A stretch of DNA of 64,000 nucleotides from Lumbricus terrestris (lineage: Eukaryota > Annelida > Clitellata > Crassiclitellata > Lumbricidae). Both the position numbers and the translations under genes were made by a program. The notes under the pieces are model-generated. The model was not told where the DNA came from and did not search any database. It saw nothing but the letters and a program-made list of their open reading frames with translations. The stretch lies in the NCBI GenBank assembly GCA_949752735.1, contig OX457047.1, forward strand, positions 34,508,363 through 34,572,362, in the 5' to 3' direction. Each line of letters opens with the position of its first letter. The first letter of the stretch is position 1. Positions 43,961 to 55,586 of this stretch are shown piece by piece.

Positions 43961-44741
43961 CACTGTGTCCGGATGAAAAGTAGTACACAACTAAAAGTGT
44001 CATAACCCGGTCAAAACTTTTAGGATTTGTCTGAAATTTTTAATACAGCAACAGCGACCATATATACACGAGATCCTAAAGCCGATTAGAAATATTCGCG
44101 AGTTTGCCAAATTTATGAGCGTTTGCGATGGAGCACCAACAAATTGAACTTTCCAACATGGAAAACCTGAAAAGAAGTGAAATTCAGCTATATCCGGTGT
44201 TCAAAATGTCCTTCTTGTTCACGAACACACGACCGTAGACGTAGTAGTTGTCCAGGGATACAGTCGGCTTCATAACCCGTAGCTGTGGCCGCCCAGCAGT
44301 CCAGACCCCGATCCGGAGTACCAGGTGCATTTACTGGAGGGGCGCGTTTTTCGTTCACGCGTATTCATGACATCGATAACCGTAGGGCGTAGGGCGCGTC
44401 TGATTGAAGAGTGGCGGATGTTTGACCAAGTGATCATCGACCGGACCATCAAACAGTAGCGTCTACGTCTACGGTCGTGTGTTCGTGAACAAGAAGGACA
44501 TTTTGAACACCGGATATAGCTGAATTTCACTTCTTTTCAGGTTTTCCATGTTGGAAAGTTCAATTTGTTGGTGCTCCATCGCAAACGCTCATAAATTTGG
44601 CCGCGAATATTTCTAATCGGCTTTAGGATCTCGCGTATATATGGTCGCTGTTGCTGTATTAAAAATTTCAGACAAATCCTAAACGTTTTGACCGGGTTAT
44701 GACACTTTTAGTTGTGTACTACTTTTCATCCGGACACAGTG
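43961..44741. mobile_element. Long-TIR fold-back MITE inside the RT, TSD TA
   Basis: The ends CACTGTGTCCGG and CCGGACACAGTG are exact inverted repeats, with TA at 43959-43960 and 44742-44743. The arms are about 290 bp each and nearly identical, with a loop of about 200 bp. Both arms include the 3' coding end of a Tc1/mariner transposase (IIDRTIKQ, RSCVREQEGHFEH), so the duplicated arm extends into the gene it came from. Confidence 0.93.
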
Positions 44742-45064
44742 TATAATCTATATGATGTTTCCAGTTTAGTTTTTTATCCAGAATAACTCCTAAGAATTTT
44801 ACTTTATTTTCAATTTTAATACATTTCCCATCTATTTTGATATCTATAATATGATTCTTTTTTTCTCTTCTAGTAAAAAGTACGCCAACAGTTTTATTTA
44901 TCGATATTTTAAAACCGTTTTGGTTGCACCATAGGTAAATCTTATCAATAGACTGTTGAATTTTCTTATTTAGAACTTTTGTATTTCTGTGTCCTAAATA
45001 TATAGCACTATCGTCAGCAAAAAGTGACATTTCTATTTCTTCGTGTCCTAATGTAATATCATTT
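44742..45064 (-). pseudogene. RT of I-like element, FADD box segment
   Basis: It continues the RT in another frame: MINDIT, SLFADDSAIYLG (the FADD catalytic pair) and KFLGVILDKKLNWKHHI. It is interrupted at 44742 by the TA-flanked MITE. Confidence 0.88.
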
Positions 45065-46183
45065 ATCATAACTACAAAATAATAAAGGCGAAATTATTGA
45101 ACCTTGAGGGGTACCATTTATTTGAATAAACATATCAGATAACTCTAATCCCACTTTCACTTGGAAGGTTCTCTTGGTTAGGAAATCCTCAATCCAATTT
45201 ATAATATTTCCTGTTATACCAAATTTTTGCAATTTCCTTAACAATGTTGGTATATGCAGCATATCGTATGCACGTTCAAAATCTATAAAAACTGCTAAAA
45301 CATGTTCCTTACTTTTAAACTTTTTAAGTATTTTATCTTGGATTTTTAGGATTTGATCAATTGTATTTCTGTTGTTTCTGAATCCCGATTGGTTTTTTGC
45401 AATAAATTCATTTTTTTCCATATACCATTGCAACCTATTTGCTACCATTTTTTCCATAATCTTGCATAACGTAGATGTTAAAGAAATCGGCCTATACGAT
45501 TCTGCTTTAGTTGCATCTTTATTTGGTTTTAATATAGGTATGATAATGGCATGATGCCATTCATTTGGTAATTTTCCTTCTACCCATAACTCATTATAGA
45601 ACTTCAGTAACACTGTAACTGCGTTTTTATGCAAATGTTTCAATAGTTCATACGGTACTCTATCCTCTCCCGGTGATTTGTCATTTTTTGCGGAATTTAT
45701 TGCCTGCTTTAATTCATCTAAGGTAAAAGTTTCATTCATACTTTGTACTTCATCATTTCCTTTGTCTAAACATTTTGGGGAGTTATTTTCCAAATCGTTT
45801 TCTTTTAGAAATTTTAAAAATTTATCATTATAGTTCTGCAAGTCACTAATACTTGCATAGCTTTTTGCTAATAGGTTTGCTTTTTCTATGTTTGTTTCCG
45901 CATTTATATTTTCATTTTTAAGTGTAGGAATTGACGAGTAAGTTGCCACTCCATTCATTTTCCTCGCCCAATTCCACACTGATCCTAATTTGGTTTGGTC
46001 TGTGAGTCCAGTACAATATTCTTCCCAACTCTTTTTTGCTTCTAATTTAATAGTTTGTTTAACAATCGCTTCTTGCTTTTTATACTGCAGGTAATCACTT
46101 AATTCCCTTGTTTTCTTCATTTTATTCCTAGACTGGTTTCTTTTATATATGGCTTCATCGCACTTTTCATTCCAGTAAGGCAA
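45059..46183 (-). pseudogene. RT of I-like element, N-terminal part
   Basis: 374 codons open with LPYWNEKCDEAI, the post-endonuclease linker. RT motifs follow: ESYRPISLTSTLCKIMEK, NQSGFRNNRNTIDQI, AVFIDFERAYD (first catalytic Asp) and GTPQGSIISPLLF. The frame then shifts near 45064, just before the FADD box, so no continuous RT can be made. It reads a few odd residues and stops. Confidence 0.9.
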
Positions 46184-46260
46184 TGGTTTGAATTTTTTGG
46201 GTTTCTTCTTGTTCTTTTTCTTATTATTTTTAGTTTGAGTAATATTTATATTTTTCCGTG

Positions 46261-46698
46261 GTATGGATTTCTTCGATAATTATGTTATACATTTCACTAT
46301 ATCTTTATTCGTATCATTTATATTTTAAATGGAAGCTGGATGCATCATAAAATACATGAATGAAAAACTTCATTCCGGCTTCCATTTTTCAAGTATTCTT
46401 TTTGTCAGTTTTTATCATCAATTCACCTACCGGTTCAGCTATAAAACACCGTTATCCAGCTTCTATTTCTCTATCGTGCTTTCGTCAATCTAACTTCTGT
46501 TTCACTTAAAAACATAAATCCAGCTTCATTTATTAAGCGTGCGTTCCAGAGGTACATTTTCATTCACCTAACATTCACTAAAAAAGCCAGGCCAGCTTCT
46601 ATTTCAGCTAAGAATAGATTCATCAGTCCTGCTTCAGTTCGTCGTGATGTTCTTTCAATCAATCAATTATAGGCTATATAAATTTATAAATATATATA
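46261..46698. other. AT-rich, iterated CCAGCTTC.ATTT motifs
   Basis: About five loosely spaced CAGCTTCTATTTC units (46380-46640). It lies upstream of the truncated I-like element. Identity unknown. Confidence 0.45.
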
Positions 46699-47925
46699 AC
46701 TAGCTGGGGTACCCGGCGTTGCCCGGGAAATTTAGGGTTCGATCCGCTCCGGCCACAACCCCACCCTACCACACTCCGACCTCTACCGGTACGCGACCCG
46801 AGAAATTTGGGTTTCACGAAAATTTCCACCCCCATCCGACCCCCACCCCAACCCATCCACCCCACCCTTCCACCCCAAACCCCTCCCACCCCATTCCACC
46901 TCCACGCCATCCCACCCACTCCTCATCCCCATCCACCTCCACTACACCCCCTCCCCGACCCCTTAAACCCCACCCCTCGACACCACATCTCGCCAACCCC
47001 CAACTCCACCCCTCCACCCCCTACCATCCCACTCCTCTCTCACCCCGCCTCTCCCTGTAAGCGACCCGTGAAATCCGTAATGGCAAAAGAGCTTAAACAC
47101 CTTGAAACGGGCGAAAATGACGGCTTTTATACGTGGCAAGCGAATAAAAATTTATAGCGAAAATTAGTGTTTTTGACCCCCCTAGCACCCTGGCCCCCAT
47201 GGTGGTAGAGATTTGCCAACCACTGATGCGGGGGGTTCTGATGGACCTCTATCTAGGAAAAAAAATGAAATCAATAGCTGCGTTTTTTTGGAAAAAAAAT
47301 TGGGGGGGGGGGTTCTCCACCACCCTGGCCCCCATGGTGGTAGAGAATCGCCAATCATCCCCATCCACCTCCACCACACCCCTCCCCGACCCCTCTACCC
47401 TACCCCTCGACACCACATCTCGCCAACCACCAACTCCACCCCTCCACCCCCTACCATCCTACTCCTTTCTCACCCCGCCTCTCCCTGTAAGCGACCCGTG
47501 AAATCCGTAATGGCAAAAGAGCTTAAACACCTTTAAAACGTCGAAAATGACGGCTTTTATACGTGGCAAGCGAATGAAAATTTATAGCGAAAATTAGTGT
47601 TTTTGACCCCCCCAGCACCCTGGCCCCAATGGTGGTAGAGATTTGCCAACCACTGATCCGGGGGGTTCTGATGGACCTCTATCTAGGAAAAAAAATTTAA
47701 ATCAATAGCTGCGTTTTTTTGAAAAAAAATTGGGGGTTTCGCCCCTCCACCCTGGCCCCCATGGTGGTAGAGAATCGCCAACCCCTCGGCTTTGCGTCTC
47801 GTGCCGAGACCTACACAGTAGTGAAGGTTTGGAGTGAAAAGCTCAAAAACTGTAAGCGTGCATTCTGGACAAAGTCACAAACATACATACATACACAGTC
47901 ACATCCTTCCTTATAGATATAGATC
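46699..47925. repeat. Non-coding dispersed-type repeat with an internal 440-bp duplication
   Basis: It starts ACTAGCTGGGGTACCCGGCG. Pyrimidine-rich CCACCCC sequence and a block starting CTCTCCCTGTAAGCGACCCG (47046) follow. The block recurs 440 bp later (47486). The repeat ends in (ACAT)n, CAGTCACATCCTTCC and TTATAGATATAGAT. The start and end motifs resemble repeats seen in other invertebrates, but I cannot name the class. The long frames are proline/histidine artefacts. Confidence 0.6.
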
Positions 47926-48119
47926 ATATGAATATTTGTATAGCGTATGTTGAAAACCACTTGAAAGATATTTCAGCTTAGAGAATGCATTTTACACGCA
48001 GCATGATGAGGCTAATACTTTTGAAGAATTAAATGAGATGATGAAATTACCGAATTATGCTTTCGACTGTTCCAGTTCTTCTTCAACCAATGACTGAAAG
48101 AAACTGATTTGAGTTGTGC

Positions 48120-48900
48120 GCATTCCAGCGCTATTTAAAACCAATTGAGCGAATGACGAGTTAGGTCTTACGGCCATTATTGGAATCAATAAATCAGAAT
48201 ATCAAAGGCAGCTGTTTTTCAAATCAATGAAACGCAGGAAGAAAGAATAAAGAGCACGTAGAAGTAAATCATCAAAATTAGACACAAAAGCTAGAAAGCA
48301 ATTCCTAGAGTGACATCCATCAATACAACAAAGCGAGCGAATGCCGAGTTAGGGCTTACGGCCATTATTGGAATCAATAAATCAGAATATCAAAGACAGC
48401 TTTATTTCAAATCAAGAAAACTCAGGAAGAACAGAACAAAGAGCAGGAAGAGGCAAATTATCAAAATTAGACACAAAAGCTAGAAAGCAATTCCTAGAGT
48501 GACATTCATCAATGCAACGAAATGAGCGAATGTCTAGTTAGTTCTAACGGCCATCATAATTATTGGAATCAATAAATCAGAACGTCAAAGACAGCTGCAT
48601 TTTCAACGATACTCATGAAGAACAGAACAAAGACCGGTAGATGTGAATCATCAAAATTAGACACAAAAGCTAGAAAGCAATTCCTAGAGTGATATTCATC
48701 AATGCAACGAAATGAGCGAATGTCTAGTTAGTTCTAACGACCATCATAATTATTGGAATCAATAAATCAGAACGTCAAAGACAGCTGCATTTTCAACGAT
48801 AGGCCTACTCATGAAGAACAGAACAAAGGCAGGTAGATGTGAATCATCAAAATTAGACACGTGCCGGAAGGTAATTCATACAGTGACATTAATCAATGTC
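48120..48900. repeat. Satellite-like tandem repeat, period about 188 bp
   Basis: Four units begin with GAGCGAATG at about 48147, 48336, 48523 and 48713. Each includes GGAATCAATAAATCAGAA and AGACACAAAAGCTAGAAAGC. Units 3 and 4 are nearly identical apart from a GGCCTA insertion at 48802-48807. Confidence 0.9.
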
Positions 48901-48949
48901 ATGATTCGATGAAATCTTTACCACTTTAAAGCTTGCCAATTAATTATTA

Positions 48950-49115
48950 TCCTACTGACAAGGTGGTCTAGCTGGTTCAAGATGTTAATGATATGGACCT
49001 GCAGACCGGACAGGTTGAAGTTGGGCAACATGACGCGAGACAGACTCAAACAGAGAGTGGCGCCGGACACCTACGGGCGTTTAGCCCAAGGATTTCGATG
49101 ATGATGATGATGACT
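48950..49115 (+). pseudogene. Non-LTR 3' end fragment with (GAT)n tail
   Basis: ACAAGGTGGTCTAGCTGGTTCAAG to GATGATGATGATGA. The same family as 38888-39055 in inverse orientation. Only the last 150 bases are present. Confidence 0.65.
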
Positions 49116-49189
49116 GACAAGTCACATGAAATGATACAAAGGCCGAAGTAAAATAAATGAGAAGTATAAATTTTTCAAAAATATTTAAT

Positions 49190-49378
49190 TACACGTAGGC
49201 CTAGGCCGGAAGGTTCGAGGTTCGAATCCACCTCACCGCGTAAGGACCTTGGGCAAGTCCTTCACTCACAATTGCTCAGCGCTTCGGCGTGAAACTCCGA
49301 TGCAGTGTCCGCTCTGCATTCGGGAGCGCCTCTGAGTAGAGAGAGACCTTGAAGGGGCGCTATAACAAGTGCACATAC
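49190..49378 (+). repeat. tRNA-headed SINE (family S), plus strand
   Basis: B-box GAGGTTCGAATCC, body, GAAGGGGCGCTATAACAAGT end and an (ACAT)n tail. The first part of the head is missing. Confidence 0.8.
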
Positions 49379-49825
49379 ATACATACATATATGATAGAAT
49401 GGATTCACTATGAATTATTTGTTATTTGTTATTGCCATCCTTCATTTTGGAACAGATTTTATATGAATAATTATTATTTCTTTTATCAGTTGGTAGGCGG
49501 CTGGACTGGACGGAGTAGTAGATGGAGGATGAAAGAAAAAAAGAAAGAAAGAAAGAAAGACAGACCGAGACGGAGAGGTGGGGGAGAGAGAGAGAGAGAG
49601 AGAACGAGGACCAGCGGGATTGTAAATGGATAGTCGATGAGGCGTTTTACGTTCTTTAAGAGTCCTCGTCTATGAACCATGATTAATTACTCTTTTGACA
49701 TTGACGTGAAGTAATTGTTGAAATTATTTTTGCTGCAGGGCACGAGCACCGCCACATGTCGGAGCGCTTCAGAAGGCTCTGAGTGGTTATCTTGAAAGGT
49801 CGTTATATAAATTCCGTATAGATAC
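49379..49825. other. Intergenic with GAAA and GAGA simple repeats
   Basis: GAAA/GAGA runs at 49525-49605. A GAGCGCTTCAGAAGGCTCTG...CGTTATATAAAT stretch at 49765-49815 looks like another SINE or non-LTR tail. Confidence 0.45.
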
Positions 49826-50859
49826 TGTGGCGGAAAAGACTAGCGCTGAAACACCCCGGCTGCAGAAGCGGCTGCCCTCTCGGTCCGTAGGATGGCCGAT
49901 TACCGATCGGGCGGGTGCCAGTCCAAATATGTCCGCGTGTCGTCTCAGGAGGGAGACGCGAGTCCGCCTTCGTCGTCTTTCGAAGGTAGTGCAGTGCTTC
50001 CGGTCGATTCGCCCAGTCCAACAGACACAACGACGATGGAAAAAGAAACACAGTTTATTGAAGCGATCACTACACACTGCTGCACCACCATACGATTCAC
50101 TTCAACGACTGACTACTCTAGACTTCACACTTCGTAACGACTCGCTTCCTGACTCGTATCGCTTCTCAATTCGTCTAGCCTTACTACAGAACAACGAGCT
50201 TCCTTATATACCCGAAAAGAGGGAGGGGGAACCAGGGTCCCAAAACACGGGAGGCCGTGGGCTAAGCCTCGGGAGGCCGTGGGCTAAGCCTCGGAAGGCC
50301 GCGCGCCAAACCTCGGGAGGCCGTGGGATAATCTCGGGAGGCCAATTCAGAGAGGCCACTTAAACTCGGGAGGCCAATTCAGAGAGACCACCCACATCAA
50401 AGGCGCTGCCGCGGGAGGCCGAGAGGCAGCCTTCCTACATCAAAGAATACTGCCGCCGAAGGCAGGGAGGCCAATTACAAGAGGCCGACTACATCAAAGG
50501 ATACCGCCGCGGGGGAAGCGTGGGAGGCTGAGAGGCTGCCTCTCTACATCAAAGGACACTGCCGCCGAAGGCAGGGAGGCCAATTACAAGAGGCCGACTA
50601 CATCAAAGGACACCGCCGCGGGGGGAGCGTGGGAGGCTGAGAGGCTGCCTCTCTACATCAAAGAACACTGCCGCCGAAGGCAGGAAGGCCAATCAAGCGG
50701 CTATCAAGGGAGGCCGGGAGGCTAATTACGGCGGGAAAACCAAGAGGCCGATCATGGCGGGAAGGCCAGGAGGCTGTGACCTAGCAAGGGGAGGCCACCG
50801 GGACCACCCAGGGAAAAACAGCTGGCGGAGTGGGGCAAGGGGACCCCAATTTCGCCACA
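49826..50859 (-). repeat. 3' LTR of Gypsy element 1
   Basis: 1034 bp. Tandem units of about 109 bp (cagggaggccaatt at 50463 and 50572). The stretch 49842-49918 has no match in the other LTR. Confidence 0.9.
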
Positions 50860-51310
50860 ATCCTCCCCCCTCCACGCTAAAAAATGTCCTCATTTTTCGA
50901 ACAGCAAGCACGGCCAACGGGCCTAACAAAGTCCATAGCAATCCTAATAAGTCCCTCAATTAACCAATGCGATGGAACGGTAACAGTCCTTGTAGTTCCC
51001 GACAGTTCAAGATAACGAAAAGCGCCCAGTGGCAACACGCATACATGACAGTTCAAAATAACACAATGCACTCGGTGGCAACACGAATACAGAATGAGTC
51101 CTCACGGGACAACTTCGAACAACATCGATTCGGGTCGTTTCTCGACCAAACAGAACACGTAACTCTTAACTAACATGACGTTAACAATTAATCATCCCCT
51201 TTCTCGCAGTGGGATTAAACGCATGATCGTACACAATGTGTTACAGACAGTTCAATAGTCTCACCATTGTCCATTGTTCAAGTAGACTCAATCGTCCTCG
51301 TCAACTGTCT
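50860..51310. other. 3' untranslated part of Gypsy element 1
   Basis: Between the pol remnant and the 3' LTR. It holds the polypurine tract next to the LTR and otherwise nothing coding. Confidence 0.6.
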
Positions 51311-52204
51311 TTATTGATAACGGGCAGGTCGGCGTACAGTTCGCTTGGGGCGCCGTTCCGCCTGGTCGGCGTCTTGGGCCATAGTCTCACCGTCCACGTC
51401 ACTGGGGCGGGAACGCGGAGGCAGCATAGGTCCGACCGCCTCGTCAGGTCCATCCTGATGGCCAGCGGCAGCAGCTGACGTCATCTGCCGCGCGTCGAAC
51501 AGGTGGGATGAACGGTCGTTCTTCGTCAACAGGCGGTCACGAGGTGGATCCAGGCCTCGTCTCGAACTTCCGAATGGCTGCATTAGGCCCCTCCCCAGGG
51601 GGAGTGGACCCAAACTAACCCTCACTAATCCCACCCGTGGCTGTATAACGGACGTGTGTAAGCGACTAAAGGGCGTACCTCTACCCGGGACACACTTAAC
51701 CCAACTATCCCGATACACGCTAGACCGTACCGGTAACTGTGCTCTTCTAAGCGCTAACCTAAGCGATATCTCCGTCAGTCGATCGTCTGAGCAAGACTCA
51801 AGGGCGCTTACGTCAGTAATCCGTCCACTCGCTACAGATTCAATTAGTTCGCCATTTAACTTACTGTCCAATTCCCTATCAATTGCGGTCCTATGCGGTA
51901 AAAGATGGCGTCTCAACGGCTGTCTAACGGGCCGTGTCTCGTCTGTCTCAATTCTATGCATAGCGGCAGTCGTTCTAACTAAATCTCGGTCGGTAGCGGA
52001 AATTACGTCCTGATAATCAAGAAGCAATTTATCCAAACGCTCCCGAATCTCGGAGGGAATCTCCTCCGGCAAATCTGCCATAAACATATCACGGGGTGAA
52101 ATCTCATCGACAGGCGCTACAGTAGTTAAATCCCCATACAGCGTCTTAACAGGGACATCGCTCTGGCATTTAGGAGGCACTACAACCTCTTCAGCAATTA
52201 TCAC
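51311..52204 (-). pseudogene. Pol remnant of Gypsy element 1 (RT start joined to C-terminal tail)
   Basis: 297 codons in the same frame as gag-protease, separated from it by one TGA. It begins with the RT approach segment (ETRPVRQPLRRHLLPHR, IDRELDSKL), then leaves recognisable RT sequence before any catalytic motif. It ends RPKRTVRRPARYQ, like many Gypsy pol C-termini. The deletion removes RT, RNase H and integrase. Confidence 0.8.
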
Positions 52205-52213
52205 CCTACGGCA

Positions 52214-53256
52214 TCACATGGACCCATTCCCTTTTACGAGGGGTATCCGTCTACGACCTAAAAACAGTGCCCCGTTACCAAAGCCAATCCTACAGCGGTG
52301 TTTCCGAAGCCAATCCATACCTAGCATGGGCTCAGTAATTTGGTCAGATACCAAAAATACAGTGGAAACCTCAAATCCATCTCGTACCTTAATGGGCAAA
52401 CGGACCTCCCCAAGGACATTAATATTAGTGCCATTTGCAGCCATCAGAAAACGAGAGCAAGATTGCAGTGCTAACCCTTCGACAATCGTAGCTGGAATCA
52501 GGCTGACTTCCGATCCCGTGTCGATCAGGCACATCTGCTGCCGTCCATTGATGCTCCCTCGAATGTAGATCGCGTTGCTGCTGGTTCGGTCCGGCAATCT
52601 GGAACGCGTCGTATGGTTCACCAGAGGCGTCGGCGCTTCCGTTCCGGTCGTCTCGTCGTCGTTCCGGCGGTCGAAGGGGCGTCTTGGCTGGCGACAATTC
52701 CGACTAATTTGACCTGCGCGGTTGCAGTTGTAGCAGGTCACGCTTCGTCTCGAGCGCTCCTGGTCTCGGTTGTCGGCGTTGCGGCTTCCGGGGCGACCGT
52801 TACGCCCCAGATCGTCGTCGGTTGAAGCTCGGTTCCGCAGCTCCTGGAACTGGCGATCGATCCGTCTCTCCATATCTTCCTGCCAGCGTCGTTGCTCGGA
52901 ACGCTGAGCCTCAAGGAATCGGTCGAGCGTCGACTGGATCTGAGTACTCACGTCCCTCTCTTGAGTACCCCTGACGCGGTTGGAAGGCCTCCGTCGATCA
53001 TCAGAGCCGTTCGTCCGTTGGTAGGCGTCCAGACAAAGCGCCGTCCTGTAGGCCTCGTCCAGGTTCTTTGGCTCCCGTTCACGTACTTTGAGTGACAGGT
53101 CCCTGTCGCTCAACGCCTCAAGGAAAGCATCCTTGGCGATGATCTCCGTGGTCTCGTTAGAAGGCACCGGATACGCCAACACGACAAGGCGACGAATGTC
53201 GTGTAGCAGGTCGCTCAAAGTCTCTTCGGAACGCTGGCGTCTGTAATAAAGCTGAG
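52214..53256 (-). pseudogene. Gag C-terminus, zinc knuckle and protease of Gypsy element 1
   Basis: The frame continues after the hAT: FRAQLYYRRQRSEETL, then the capsid C-terminal region LSDLLHDIRRLVVLAYP. An Arg/Gln-rich stretch follows. The zinc knuckle CYNCNRAGQISRNC has Gln where the CCHC histidine belongs. The aspartic protease has LIDTGSEVSLIP (catalytic Asp) and MLGMDWL. The frame ends at a TGA directly in line with the following pol frame. The protease would cut Gag-Pol; the knuckle defect suggests decay. Confidence 0.87.
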
Positions 53257-53264
53257 CGCGGAAG

Positions 53265-55586
53265 CAGTGGCGCAACCAGGAGGGTGCTGGGGGGTGCTTG
53301 AGCACCCCCCCAGGGCTAAAAAGGTGACCCACCCAATTTTTCCAAATCCGATGAGTTTTTTGTGGGTGGTGGGGGGGGGGTAGGGGTCTTTCGCTCTTTC
53401 AGTCTTTCAGATTACACAATCAAGCAAGTTCCTTCATTCTTCTGTATTATAATTTTAGTCAAATTCATGGTTCATAATTAAAGCACTTGATTTTAGTGTT
53501 TAGCTGGTCTACCTGAGTTTGTCTTGGTCTCGAGAATTTGCCTACTAGTATTTTTATTATAATTATTGTCTTACATAAACATGATAAACTGCCATATTAT
53601 ACCATGATCTTATTTCCTACTATATAATTATAATTTTATTATTTATTATTATAATATAATTATGATACTAACATATGATATTATAATGATATTATGTGCA
53701 TAACTTACGGTACTGTTATTGGCGGATGTTCAGGGCGATAGGGGAGACGTCAGTAATTGTTAGGCAACAGTCTGAAGCAGTGGCATAGCCAGTTATTTTT
53801 TCATGGGGGGGGCAGTGGGGTGGCAGCTTAAAATGATGGGGTGGCTACCGTTGGCAATTAAAGCGTGCATCGGCATCGGTATATTGCCATAGACCAATAC
53901 TATGTATTTTTAGATTTTGGATGTATTACAGTATTGGACATAATACGCAAGCAAGCCTCACTAGCTTGTCTGTCCCACAGTGCACTATAGTGGTCTGTCC
54001 CACTTTCCCATCACCCACCCTATAAGAAGTTGTACAGGAAGTTGTATAAAAAATAAAATAAGTCAGAAATTATATAACATTGTTTAATTCTTTATCACTC
54101 GTAAGAGTAAAGAGTAAAACAAACGCAGGGATTGGGGGGGGCAGCTGGGGGGCAGCCCTTTCATTTGGGGGGGGCGGCTGCCCCCCTTGCCCCCCGTAGT
54201 TACGCCACTGGTCTGAAGTCTTAAACCCCCAAAGTTTGTGGTAAGTGGATGGAGATGCGTATATCCCCCAATATGTCATAAATATTTCATAAATATTATT
54301 AGAAATTTCTGCAATGTTATCCACTGTTTATCCATAATGAACCATTTGGTTAAGACGGAAATTAAATGTAAATAAACAAAAAAATCCTTAGACGACGGGA
54401 AGGGCATTTATTGGAATCTCATATCACATCTCTGAGAACTAAAATCATGAGTTATTTTGTAAAAATGACAGCTTTAAAAGTCACGGTGAAATGTGCAAAT
54501 CCCAAAATTTTTAAGTAATTGTGAGGCAACACTCTGAAAATTTAAATTAAAATCTATGACTATCAGCATTGAAATGAGCAATTTTATTAAGATGACAGCT
54601 TAAAAGCCTGCCATTACAGTATGGAAATTTTAAAAAAAAACAATGGGGAGGGGCATTGAAGTCTTACACCATGTCTTTCATCTATGAAATCATGATAAAT
54701 TTCGCTAAAATGACACCCTAAAATGATACCACTGCAGTGTGGAAATAAAAAATTCTATGTTGGGGAGGAGGCACATCCCCTACCCAAACCCATTTCCCTG
54801 CTAGGCCTATGCTGAAATCTGAAATCACCCTTTTTTATCGGCACGAATCCGAAGTAATAGAGGCATTTTGCTCAGTTGGCATCTTAGAATGGTACCATAA
54901 CAAACGTGGAAAATTAGATTTTTTTTATTATTGTGAGTATATTCATTGAAGTTTAGACCACTCTTGTCAGCAATGAAATAGTATAGCAATTTTGCTTTAG
55001 ATGACAACTTAAAATGCTGCCATTTCAGTGTGGAAATTAAAAAATTTCTGATGTGGAAGGCACATCCCCTCCCAAAACCCCTGGCCTCTCGGCGCCACGT
55101 GCTTCGGAGATTTTCCGTCGGATGCTCGCCTTTCCCCAGAAACCTTGATTCCCAGAGAAGGGACTAGAAAAAACACAGCTAGGTTTATTGGGGGAGGGGC
55201 TAGATTAAACTCTGGTTATTAATTCTGCCACTAGAGGGCAGAGAAGGAATAAGTCACTAAAACCCTTTGTTTTATCTAAACAAATGGGAAAGGACATTAT
55301 TTTTTGTAAGTCCTAGCCCGTGTTTTTTTAGAAGTTTTCATGACTTTATCGCTCAAAAATACAGCTGGCAAACAAGAGCCAGAAACGCGCTCTAGCTGAT
55401 GCCAGAAGTAAAAAATGCGTTGGTTTCTGGGGCTCTGCCCCAGACCCCGCTGGGGAGCTTACGACGCTCCCCAGACCCCTAGTTGGCATTGGCTTCGTGC
55501 CTTCGGCACTCGCTAATCCGCACCTTCGGCGCTTACAATAATAATTCTGAGCACCCCCCCAGGAAATTTTTCTGGTTGCGCCCCTG
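53265..55586. mobile_element. 2.3-kb hAT element inside gag, TSD CGCGGAAG/CGCGAAAG
   Basis: The ends CAGTGGCGCAACCAG and CTGGTTGCGCCCCTG are inverted repeats with two mismatches. The flanks 53257-53264 and 55587-55594 match 7 of 8. The interior has four or more degenerate repeats of about 190 bp (GATGACA.CTTAAAATG, GTGTGGAAAT, GGGGAGGGGCA) at 54450-55080. No transposase is seen. It carries a second hAT at 53778-54210. Confidence 0.88.
53778..54210. mobile_element. hAT nested within a hAT, TSD GTCTGAAG
   Basis: The ends CAGTGGCATAGCCAG and GTAGTTACGCCACTG are imperfect inverted repeats. Exact GTCTGAAG lies at 53770-53777 and 54211-54218. Confidence 0.88.

Larger units (their letters stand above)
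42490..46260 (-). mobile_element. I-like non-LTR retrotransposon with RT and RNase H, decayed
   Basis: On the minus strand the order is linker, reverse transcriptase, RNase H and a C-terminal zinc-finger-like region, an architecture of the I/Nimb/Ingi group. The endonuclease domain is missing, so the copy is 5'-truncated near 46260. It has a frameshift near 45064, a MITE insertion at 43961-44741 and a nonsense codon near 43200. The copy is dead. Confidence 0.88.

Noticed and set aside
46674..47536. Proline/threonine-rich frames on both strands
   Set aside because: Caused by CCACCCC low-complexity sequence.
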